Positions 38,495 to 49,800 of a stretch of 64,000 nt of DNA are shown here, one piece after another. The stretch's first letter is position 1; each line of letters opens with the position of its first letter. The position numbers and the translations under genes are program-made. Below the pieces are notes generated by a model. The model saw nothing but the letters and a program-made list of their open reading frames with translations, searched no databases and was not told where the DNA came from. The DNA comes from Micropterix aruncella (lineage: Eukaryota; Arthropoda; Insecta; Lepidoptera; Micropterigidae), in assembly GCA_944548615.1 (NCBI GenBank), contig OX155964.1, positions 310,001 through 374,000 of the forward strand. The letters are read 5' to 3'.

Positions 38495-39232
38495 ACAGTT
38501 TGGCTCATGCTATTGACCTTTAATGCCAGACTGTCTGGATAGTAGTTGGGGATTATTGCATTCCTCCTCCAATGTAATGGAAGGTTACATTGTATGACTG
38601 GACGCTAGAGATGCTGAAGTATATTTAAATGCCTATCACTTCCAGACCACAATAACCTCACTCGGAGCTATTTAGGGGATAGTTCAGTCCCTTTTGAAAC
38701 AATAGCCCTTGCACAGCTAGACCTATGCTAGCTGGCTGTAAGATGGCTTTAGATCAAGGGCAGTACACTTACCACCATTTGAAATCCTTGCTGTTATTCG
38801 CGAGGTAATTAGACTCTGTGGCTCGTGCCAACAAGGGTATGACAGTCATCTCCAAACCCCCGAAACAGTTGTGCAGGATGACTATAAAGGCAAGAAAGAT
38901 TCCACTACAAAACTTTTCCTAAAAATCGAGAAAGCTTCAGATTGGATTCTGGAGGTCGATTCGGTCTCTAAACAGTATCAGTTTCCTGTAAGTCTCAGAT
39001 GCAAAGCCCTCTGTCCAGATAAAATTCTTTACTTCCCATCTCGGAAGATAGCTCTTATTGTAGAATTAACTTCCATGGGATTCAAATATCTCAAAAGACC
39101 ATGAGTACAAAAGAAATAAAACCATGATCTCGAAATGCCGTCGCCCAGAACGGCTTCACTCGGTAGAAGTTGGCGCTTGTGACCTGCCAGCCAAATCTTT
39201 GTTTCACTTCTTTAAAGATCTTGGTCTATTAA
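38495..39232 (+). mobile_element. restriction-endonuclease LINE (copy 4, decayed)
   Basis: It aligns with 15030-15810 of copy 1 but has many small deletions. Readable parts are SDWILEVDSVSKQYQFPVSL, DKILYFPSRKIALIVELTS and SVEVGACDLPAKSLFHFFKD. It lacks the 3' tail and ends at the G-rich MITE. Confidence 0.78.
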
Positions 39233-39234
39233 TA

Positions 39235-39350
39235 AGAACTCTGGGGGTCAGGCCGCTGATTACGTCCGTTGACATGGGGGAGGGAGGGGGGGGGGGTCGA
39301 AAATCCCAAAAACGTAATTACGTAATATGTGGACGGCCCCTAACTCTGAA
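39235..39350. mobile_element. short MITE-like repeat with poly-G tract
   Basis: G-rich run at 39277-39296, followed by ACGTAATTACGTAATATGTG and GACGGCCCC. Inverse copy of the element at 2591-2740. Confidence 0.55.
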
Positions 39351-40184
39351 ATGTCAAAGATTATAGTGCACGCAATCCTTCATGACATTCCGGGTCGTAA
39401 AACAAACGAGCAAGACAGCACATCAGCGTTCTCGGTCTACAAGAGATGTGGCGCATGGTGCCAGGCTATCGATATCGATTGATTCTTATATCGATGATTA
39501 CATACAAGAAAACTATTAAAGTCGACTATTATCGTCAAAAACCCGGCTTTAATAACAAATCCAGAAAGAATTGCGAAATTAAAACGGATATTCTATCCTA
39601 TTGCAAAATATTAATGCACTGAAATATTCTAAATTATCTGAAATGTCGAAACACAGCAATTAGTTATTACCCTAATGGGGACATACTTAATAGGACATTG
39701 TCTTGAAGAATAATTAACGAAAAAGACGTAATAACGGGCGGTTATATTAATTATTATATTAAAATAAAGTAATATTAAAGTAAAATTAAAGAAAAAGTAG
39801 GTTTCATAGACTAAACATTATTTACATAGCATTTCATATATTTTTTTAAATTTTATGTTTATTGTAACACCGATCTTTGTGTGGTGACGGGTATCAACCA
39901 CACTCATAAGTGACTCGTATCAACAACACAATGTTTTTGAACAGCTTGTTCTCCTAGAGCAACTAAAGCGGAAGATCATTTGGAACGTTATGAGATTAAC
40001 CTTTGGCGTAACATTTGAAACCCTTCCAGAGAGTAACTCCCTTTATTGAGGGTGTATTTACAGAACTGGCAATGAATCTCTTATGGTTTACGAGCTAAGT
40101 TCATTTAGTTGTTTTGGACTACCCTGAACATCCGAATATATTATACATAAATACATACAAGGTAATTTGTTTTGTTTGTTTGTT
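39351..40184. other. gene-free stretch between AGPS and the Myb/SANT gene
   Basis: No gene or classifiable element seen on either strand. Confidence 0.4.
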
Positions 40185-40262
40185 TCTACTCTTTATTGTG
40201 AAATTTCACAATGGGCGGGTTTATTATCATACGACAATCTCTTACAACCAACCCTAATATGA
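40185..40262 (-). mobile_element. 3' terminus of a LINE (short fragment)
   Basis: Reverse complement of the ending at 10545-10626: TACTCTTTATTGTGAAATTT, CACAATGGGCGGGTTTATT, CTCTTACAACCAACCC. Confidence 0.7.
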
Positions 40263-40424
40263 AGTGTTTATATGTATGTTAGCATGTAACATGTGTGTAA
40301 GTAAGTGTCTTGTTATGTTATGTGTGTAAGTGTGTGTCTTACTATGTATCCGAGCATATCAATATAGATAATCCATCAATATCGAGTGAGGCGTGGCCGG
40401 GGATAGCGCATCTTGCTTCCACGT

Positions 40425-40430
40425 TTTATT
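40425..40430 (-). promoter_or_regulatory. likely poly(A) signal of the Myb/SANT gene
   Basis: AATAAA on the minus strand, 122 bases past the stop codon at 40553. It is the first good signal downstream. Confidence 0.5.
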
Positions 40431-40552
40431 GCCCCGAGTATCAGGAAGGATTGCGTTGAGTATAGTAACAAAATAGGTAAAATTTTGGAAGTTTGAGGAA
40501 AATTGGTATTTCATTTTCAAGTAACACTGCATAATTATTGCAATTGTATATT

Positions 40553-40897
40553 TCATAATTTTTTGAGTAGGATTTCCTGTTGTAGCTTTAGAATGTTCAT
40601 CCTCACTGCGTGCTCCTTCTTCTCGTTGGTCACTCTTAATTCGTGCAATTCCTTTTGTTGCTGCAACCGTTGCTTATATTCCTCTGCGCGAAAGTCCCGT
40701 TGAGTGAAATGGCGAACCTGCAGAAGGTCGTTTTCTTTGTCATCGTCAGATGAGAGATCGGGGTTTTGTTGCACATTTCCCACTGGTTCTTGTTCTTCCA
40801 TAGCCAGGTCATAAGATGGCGTTAAATTACTGAAATATGTCAAGTCGAAGGTTGTTCCAGTAGAGTCATCGGAAATATCCAGAACTGGCGATAGAAT
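40553..40897 (-). CDS. Myb/SANT gene exon 5 (coiled coil and stop)
   Basis: 345 bp; acceptor CGTTCCAG. It encodes ILSPVLDISDDSTGTTFDLT, an acidic part (NPDLSSDDDKENDLLQ) and the terminal coiled coil ending KKL. The 6.0-kb intron before it holds mariner, LINE and LTR-like insertions. Confidence 0.88.
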   Translation of the reverse strand: MLSPVLDISDDSTGTTFDLTYFSNLTPSYDLAMEEQEPVGNVQQNPDLSSDDDKENDLLQVRHFTQRDFRAEEYKQRLQQQKELHELRVTNEKKEHAVRMNILKLQQEILLKKL

Positions 40898-43800
40898 CTG
40901 GAACGATAACCAAAACAACAACTGCTATAATACTATACCTTCTTCTTCTTCTGGTGCCATTCTCCGCCTTTAACAAGCGCGAGTAACAAACGTCATAAAA
41001 TAAATGTCATATGTGCAAGGTATGTCTGTAAAGTAACGAGTGGCGATCTAGCAGCTAGCAGCGCGCTCCCCGGCGGCGGGATTTGTCATCCCCACCGCAG
41101 GGCAGGGGGTCTAAGCTAAGCAACACACCGGGCGGCAAACGTGCCTGAGTTCTGACGCAGTCAGGATTACGCGTGGCGCAAGACGATTTTGAGTTTTCGT
41201 CACGGCAGAACATGTCAAAAATGGAGCATTCGCTGGAGCAGCGCTACGCCATTAAATTTTTCTTTCACCTGGGCAAAACTGCCTCCGAAACGCTTGTTAA
41301 GAAGGCTTACAAAGATTTGTGCCCTGTCAAGGGCCTAGGTTTTCCGGTGGTGTAATGAGTACGGACGGGAGACCATTGAAGACATGTAGCGATCTGGACG
41401 GCCTTCGCTGAGCGGTTTGGACAAAAATCTGACCAAAGTACAAAATCTCCTGGCCTCCGACAGTCGTTTGAGTGTAACATTAATCGCCGACTCCCTCAAC
41501 ATATGCAAAACAACGGCTTTAGAAAAATTTGAACATGCAGAAGGTTTGTGCGATATTGGTGTTAAAAGTATTGAGCGATGAACAAAAACAACGACGAGTT
41601 GACGTTTCCTGTGAGATGTTGGAGCAGTTAGAAAGTGAACCGGACTTTTTAGACAAAGTAATAACAGGCGACGAATCATGAGTGTTCCAGTACGACCCCG
41701 AAACCAAGCGCCATGTTCGTACAGCAGACTGTTAACGAACGGAGAGCTGTGTGCCCAGAGACTTTCAGGAAAATTATACTGCTTAGAGACCGAATCTATC
41801 TACAGAATTTAATCAGCAGACATGCAAACCGGTAATATTCGCCGGAGCGGCACCGCTCAGTTGTTAGGTGCAGTCGAAGGAGGATACATGCTTCCCTTTT
41901 TTATTTGTTTTCATGTATTTTTGTTAATTTTTAATCGAATTGTTTAAAATGAGTACTAACGAAAAAGATATTGGCATTGACTACCTCATTTCACTAGTTC
42001 TACCTACAATTAGTTCAGCGAAGGGTAACCAAAATGCCTGAAGAACAGGAATTATGAAGATCGTTTGAAATTACTTGGAATTACTACACTCAAACAAAGA
42101 AGACAAAGAGGGGACCCGATTGAGACATATAAAATTTTAACACATTATTACGATGTACCTGCACTGAAGAATATTTACAAATTCAACGTCCACAAATCTT
42201 CGAGGTCACAACAAAAAACTCAACCGTACAAAATTTAAATCTAATCTTCTTAAGAACGTTCTGCAAAATAGTGGTGGAAATGTGGAATTAAAGTGATTAG
42301 TGCAATCTCTGTCAATCGATTTAAAAACAGACTCGATTTGTACCTAAATTTGTTAATATTGTATTGTTAATATTGTTTAGCTTTACATGATCTGATCTGG
42401 ACGTATCAGCAAAGCTGCCTGTCCAGGATAAATAAACAAATAATAATAATAATAATTAAGTACAACACTATTCGCCCACTGCGACGTCGTAGTAACGATG
42501 CGACGCCGCACCGTGCACTATACGTGAGTACGCCCATACGGCGAAATTTTTACGGTGCGGTTTGGAAGATACTGGCAGCTCCGTTTGTATTTATTATTGC
42601 AGCCAGCTAAAATATGTCTATCTGTGCAAGGAGTATTGCTGCCTGAGTTATTATCTGAAAAGCTTCAGCGAGCAAGGTTGCTGGGGTTTGGAAGTGTATG
42701 CTGAAAGGCATTTAACCCGGTAACTCCCTAACATCCCTTGCGGGACCAACGGCCGCCTCCCCCAATTTCCAGGTTATAATTTTTTATATGTCAAATTTCA
42801 ATGCGATCATTTTACAGTATTTTTTTTATGATCCGTATAGTGGTTTACAAGTTATGGTCGTTTGTATCAAGGTCGTCGACTCGCGTCGATTTTACGCGCG
42901 AAAATGTCGCGGGCAAAAGTAATAGCTGAATTTTTACTTCGCGAGAGGAGGGGTTAAATACAATTTCAGCATCTCTGGAGTCTAATCATAAAATGTTATC
43001 TTCCAGTGCATTAGAGGGGGAATGTAACAGCCACCATCTGTTGTCCAGTCATTCTGTCATAAGGGCCAACTAGGCGAATAGGGTGAGTACTAACATTGAT
43101 CATATAGCCGTTATCACTCGACGTTGTACTACAATTTGGCAACCAGGATTTTACTATAAAACGCAACGTCTAGATGACACACATAGTTCCAACAATTGAG
43201 TAATCTTCTATTATTATATTCAATATGGCTACTTTTGTGGTATAACAGTATTTTTTTATTTATTTATTTTTTATTTTTTTATTTTAAACCAGTTGATAGG
43301 AGTTCCTACACTTGGTTATGTCAAAAGTAATAAAAATAACAAGTATAATATAAATACCTATTAAGGTATAAGATATAAACGTCGGTATTGCAAGGTATGA
43401 ACGTTGAACATCCAAGCGCAGATTTTCTAGGTTATATATGTAGAGGAAACAACATTTTCCAATATTTTCAATCAAAATTCTTAAGTAATTTCGTAAAATT
43501 TTCTATATAATCTAATTTTCTATATAATCCTAAGTACTAAATAATCAAACAAATATTGGATAATTTCACAAATTATCATACGGGAAGATATTTTAAAGAA
43601 AAAACACAAATACACAGAAATCAGTAATAATAATTATAGTCAATAATAGTCGCAATTGTAAAATAGTCAATAATAAAAAGAATAAGGAATAATAATAGTC
43701 AAGTAGGTCAATAGAGCTGCGAAAAATTGATATTGTCGAAATCCTCAATGCTATAAATGGGGTTTTTAGTCAAAATACCCTGTACCTTTTTCTTAAAGTG

Positions 43801-46800
43801 AACCTCCCCAAGGCCCCTAATGTGTAATGGAAGTTTATTGTAGAATAAGTAAGATTGGCAGATAAAGCTATTCCGAACCTTACTCAGACGCACCTTAAAA
43901 TGACGCAAGTCCTCTTTATTTCGCGTATTATGCGAATGAATATTTGAGTTAGTTGAGGTAGTCTCGATATTTTTTCTCGTATACATGATGTTTTGGTATA
44001 TATACGCGGCGTACAAAGTCATGATACCAGACTCGATGAAGTACTGCTTGCAGTGTGCTATGATGGCACACTGTATATAGCGCTCTAAACACGCCTATAC
44101 GGTATAAAAAATAACATTATATCAGTAACGGCCCTTAAGTACCGTCACATGCAATCAACAAATGCATTGATTTCCAGTGAAATACACTGACACAAATTCA
44201 GCTATTTCGCTACCTCGTGCAGCGATGAATCAGCACGATGAAACAATACTTTTACTCGAAATATTTTGGATTGCATCATTTATCGGCCTATATAAACCGG
44301 CGAAAATGCAACCAAAGTATCATTCCTCGAGTGATCACCTCCCCCAAGGTTGTTACGGCATACTCGGTACCCCTCTCACGAGGTCGCTCAACGAGTTCGG
44401 CTCCTTGGTTTCCTTTTCCTTCCTTTTCCGATCGAGAAGCATCAGTCTGTATCCCCACAGACTCGAGCAGTGCCCAGTACGAGATACTAGGAGCACAAGT
44501 AATATCCTTATTCATAAGGTAAATTTATTCATTCCGCAAGTCACTTCATCCGCGTCAATTTTACCTATTCGGGAAGCGTTACAACTGGCAATATCGAACT
44601 CTCAATCAATTCAATAAATACCGTCTGATTCACTCAAAATCGCCTTTTAATACGGAGATAACCCGCAAGTTTTCACCACCACCACACACCGCACAATTTG
44701 GAGTCTAGTGAGGGTCTAGAGGCTAGTCTCTGAGAGGCTAATTATATTAATATGATTTACATAAATATGTCAATTTTTTATTTGGTATACAGGTTTCAAT
44801 ACGGAATAATCACACATTTTAATATTCAAATAGACTAATGAATGGAATTCTACCTCTCTGAATTATTTCTGTGATGTAATCAGCCTATATTAAAAAAACG
44901 ATAGATGGCACTATTAATTAAATGTTATTGTTGTTATCATTGGTTAAATTATTAAATTTTTATAATCAATCAGTCTTTTATATAAAAAAAAAACATTTAT
45001 TATCATTATTATTATAGATGGTCAAATAGATTGCTATTAGTTTGGCAGTCAATGCTTTCAGTGCTACGTTTAATTTCACTGGCGCAGAAGGGTTGCCAAA
45101 ATGTACTATGAGCAATCTAATACCATATATGACTAAGATGACGAGTAGGTACCTTGCTGGGTTAAATAATATGGTACAAATAAATATATATACAAATAAA
45201 ATACAGGGTCCAAATCGGGACTTGACATAGGCTGTGGTATATATGGAGAGCGACCAAACTTCGAAAGAAGTGTAAACTTGGGGAAATACGCCTCCATATT
45301 CCAAGCGGAGCTATACGCCATTATTGAATGTGCGGATATCAACCTCCATAAGAACTACGCCAACCACCATATCTATATCCATTCGGATAGGAAAGCAGCT
45401 CTTATAGCACTAGCCTCGAATACCATTAATTCAAAGCTAGTGCAAAACTGCATATCACTACTGAATTCCCTGGGCGGAAAGAACAGGGTAATTCTAAGAT
45501 AAGTTCCCGGCCATGCAGGAATCGAGGGAAAAGAATAAGCCGACGAACTTGCTAAGACGGGAGCAAAGGGAACGTTATACGGCCCTGAACCTTGCTGTGG
45601 CGTTTGACTGTACTTTGTGACTATTACTATTATTTTAATTTTTCTTTGTGACAATTTTTTTTTTTTTTAGAAACTTTACTATTACTGGTATTATAATTTT
45701 ATTGTGACTTTTTATTTTTCTTACAAATATTACAAATTTTATAATTTAAGTTATGACTATATAGTTTATTAATAACCGAAGGATAAGTGTATTTAATTAT
45801 CTATTTACTTCAATGTTTTATTTTATTATATTTACATATTTTATTTTTATGCATATTTTTATTTAATTCAATGTTTTTTTTCCATTTTCGCTTTTTTTCG
45901 TTTTGTTTAAACTACTTTTTTTTCTTTTGAATATGTTTTTTTTAAAAACTAGTATTTGTTTAATATGTCTGCACTAGAACAAGTGTTTATACTTAGTTGG
46001 GCGACATGGGACCGATCTTCACTATAAGCGTGACACAACTTGCTGTGGGTTTTATTTAAATATGATTTGTTACGCTTGTTGCATATTATGTACATTGCCA
46101 TAAATAAATAAATAAATAAATAAATAAAAAGCCTTGCAAACCTAATGCTCAAACAAATGTGTTTATAACAATCCGTCAACCACTGGAACAACACGCCAGG
46201 GTTGAATCATTCCAAAGCGCTAATTAAGGCTTACGACCGTAAGACGGCCCGTGAGGCCTTATCGCTAAATAGGAACAATCTACGCATACTGGTGAGTGCG
46301 CTCACGGGGAATTGTGGCCTGATCAAACACATGTTCAACCTCAAGCTCAGAGACACGAAAATATGCAGGCTCTGCCAAGAAGCAGAGGAAACTCCCCAGC
46401 ACTTCATGTGCAAGTGTGTCCCACTGATGCGTAAAAAATACACACACTTGGGTGGTCATTACCTCCAACCTGAGGTAAAACAATCTGGCGCCAAAGGCCT
46501 GCTGCGGTTCTTAAATGACACGAGGCTTAGTGCAGAATTATAGCAGGTAGCGAACAAAATAGATCGGCAATGGTCGCAGTGTTACAAGGCTCATAAAGAC
46601 CTTAGAAAAACATAACTCAAATAAAAAAAAAATAAAAAAAATACAAATAAATTTATATTAGAAGGGTTGCCAAATCGTACTATGGAGTTGAGTGATCTAA
46701 AATCCTATATAATCAATGGTACAACCATGGGCAATGTGGACCTGAAGAGGAGCGAGATACTCGATGATGATTGAGAACGTAGCAAATTATGTCTGTAAAA

Positions 46801-49800
46801 ATAATCTACCAAGAATGAATAAATCAGATATTTAACTGTCAGCTTTAGCTCATCTTTAACCACAACTACAGAAAGCGGTCATCCACCTGTAAATTTGGCG
46901 AGCAATGCAAAACATACTTTAGAAACGTTGCTGCTTCCTGGCGATTTTCTAAAGTTGGAAAACTGCTCTGGCTGACTGCATTCCGGCATGACGCGACCGA
47001 CGCCCTGCGACTGAAATTATGAAATACATTAAAAATATGAAAGAAAAACAATCGGAAGAAACCAGATGTCCATTAGTCTGACTTGGGTTTAGTTACCTCT
47101 GCTATGTCATATTTGTGTTCCGTTAATTCAACAGGTTCAATTTCTATTACGGTTGTCGAATTGAAATGATTTTGTACATTCTGACAATCAGCCTCTTTAT
47201 ATAGCATCTTTAGTTTTTTCCACTGATTTTTCAGCTCTATTAGGGATCGCGGCCTTGAATTGTAACTGTTGAACCTAAAAGATAATATATTATATAAAAA
47301 TAGGGTTCCAATGTATTAGCATTGCCCACAGGAGGACAACGGTGTCATAGTTGCAGAAGTCCGCTCAGCCCACAGATGGGCGACACTGAGATTGTTTAAA
47401 GTCGAAGACTTTCGTGGTTGTTTGACATTATAAACAAGATAAAACGGATTTACTGCATGAAGTTTGTAGTACCAGTTAGGTTTCTAATGGTTTCCTGCAG
47501 CTTGGGCTTGATCCTGATCCAGCTCTCATCCGGTAGCCTCCTCGGAGAGGGACTTAATTTTATTCTATTCTATTATACTTAATCTAGAACGGTGAACGTT
47601 GCTTGCGTCCTCCCTGCAGAAACCAGCAGTGATGCCAACTAGATCATTGGTCATATCGGGTGTTTTAACCCTTTACTGGGAACATGATTTAAAACGACGT
47701 AATAGGGAACTTCGGTCTGTGGGACTGCTATTTTGAATTATTTTTTATAAAAAACACTTCTACCTAATAACAATTCATTTAACCCGACAAATGAAAGGCG
47801 TCCTTTTGGGGATGCAAGTTTTAATACACTGGAATGACAGGCGTCCACTTGGTCCAGTGATGACGACACGATGGAGGCCGTGTGCAAATTTGTAATTTGT
47901 CGCCATTATTATCTTAATTGATTTACGAGATAAGGTTATAATGTTTTATATGTCAAATTTCAATGCGATCATTTTACAGTTCTTCTTTTTATGATCCGTA
48001 TAGTGGTTTACAAGTTATGGTCGTTTTTATCAAGGTCGTCGATTTTGCGCGCGAAAAGGTCGCGCGCGAATGGGACAGCTGAATTTTTACTCCGCGAGGA
48101 GAGGGGTTAAGTACCAATATCAAAAGCCTGGTATCTTATGAACTGGAAAGAGTTGGATATAACAGTTATATGTATTGTCTATCTTATTATAAATAACACT
48201 AATGTCGTATTCGGAGCACATTTTTTTGCCGACCTTCATAGAACACTCTAAACTTATAGGATCCGAGCATTTCATGCATTTATAGCCTGTATTGCTCTTA
48301 TTGGTGTATAGACAGACTTTGCAAGTCTTCATGTTTGTCTGTCATGGTCATCGGTACCTCCGCAGAAGGTCTCACAGACCGGTACTAATAATGACGACTT
48401 TTAAACCAGCGCTAAAACAATAAAACAGACGCTCCTATAGACACGATCGTCGGGTGCGCCAACACATCGGGAACTAATAGGAGACTACTGCGAGCGGAGG
48501 GTCGCTGAGGGGCGGGGGGACGGACTGGAAGCATTTCTAAGAAACCATAGCGGTCTGTGAGACCGATGTTCCTGGTTAAGGGTTAATACACTGCTCGCGC
48601 CCCCTGAGATATAAATCGAACCACTTTATCGCTTCATTGGCGGGAAGTCAAGGGATTTTAGCCGCTCTAGCAGTAGATCGAAGTTGACGCTATAAAATGC
48701 ACTACTGATATTAAGCAGTGTGAGAGTGGCTAGTTTTATATCATCCATAGTGCATTTAATATCGCCCATGGGTACTTAGAAATAAATGTAAGCCATGAAT
48801 CCATCATGTTATTGTGGATCATTGTGGACCGGGCATATGATGACAAATAATGACAGTATATTAGTTGGTCCATCACTACCATCATCTGATCGAGCTCAAG
48901 CATTACGCCATCAGTATGTCCTTAACCCTCCAACTGCGGGCGATTTTCCTATCGATTTGGTCTATATTCTACGATACAGGTTATAACTTGTCCAGTCCCG
49001 TTAGCCCTGCGACTCGAGAAAGTGGAAAATGCGACTCTCGGTACTACATAGCACCAGAAAAAGATTAAACGGGGAAATAGCGGAAATACAAAAATTATAT
49101 GCAATGCGATAATAGAGTAAAAAATCGAGCTGAACGCTCAGTAAGCTTCTCCCGCGGTTGGAGGGTTAAAAACGATGTAAGGAGTTTTTTTGATTACGTT
49201 TCAAGATGGCGGTCGTTTGAATAGGGTTGACCAAAAAAATATTTTCCAATATAATCACTTGACATATCAAAATGAAGAGTAAGTCGCGTAGATAGATAAT
49301 ACATTTAAAAAAAAATGCATAAGCCATATGGAGAGGGATGATTATATACCAAAAAATACGAGGACTAGGTATAATACTAATAATTTACATCTAAAGAGAA
49401 GACAGAATCTTTTGAGGGGGTGGAGGTAAAGAGGGGGTGAGGGGAGGAAAGGAGGGGGATTATATGAATGGTTTCAGTATCAAAATATATGATATGGGCG
49501 CTGTAAACTGTAAGTATATTGCCTTAGAAGATTATTGTGAATAAGTTTTAGACCTATTGCATCTCAACTATTTTATATTATGTTTGGGAAGGGGTGAGAT
49601 AAAAAAGTATTATTCAATATGATGGAATAAGAAAAAGAATAAGAAAAATTTATTTTCAAAAACCCGATGTGGGTATAGAAATTACAAATCAAATAAAATT
49701 GGTATTTCTACAAATAAAATTACATTTCAAATTACTCATAAAATTATAAAAAAGTCTATAAAAAACTAATAATTGAAAAAAAAACATACAAAGACATAAA

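Larger units (their letters stand above)
47665..48586. mobile_element. piggyBac-type element relic, TTAA ends
   Basis: TTAA, CCCTTTACTGGGAACAT at the left; the reverse-complemented right end is TTAA, CCCTTAACCAGGAACAT. A CGGTCTGTGRGAC motif follows inside both ends. 922 bp, of which 332 bp is the nested MITE. It lies in the large third-exon intron of the Myb/SANT gene. Confidence 0.75.
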
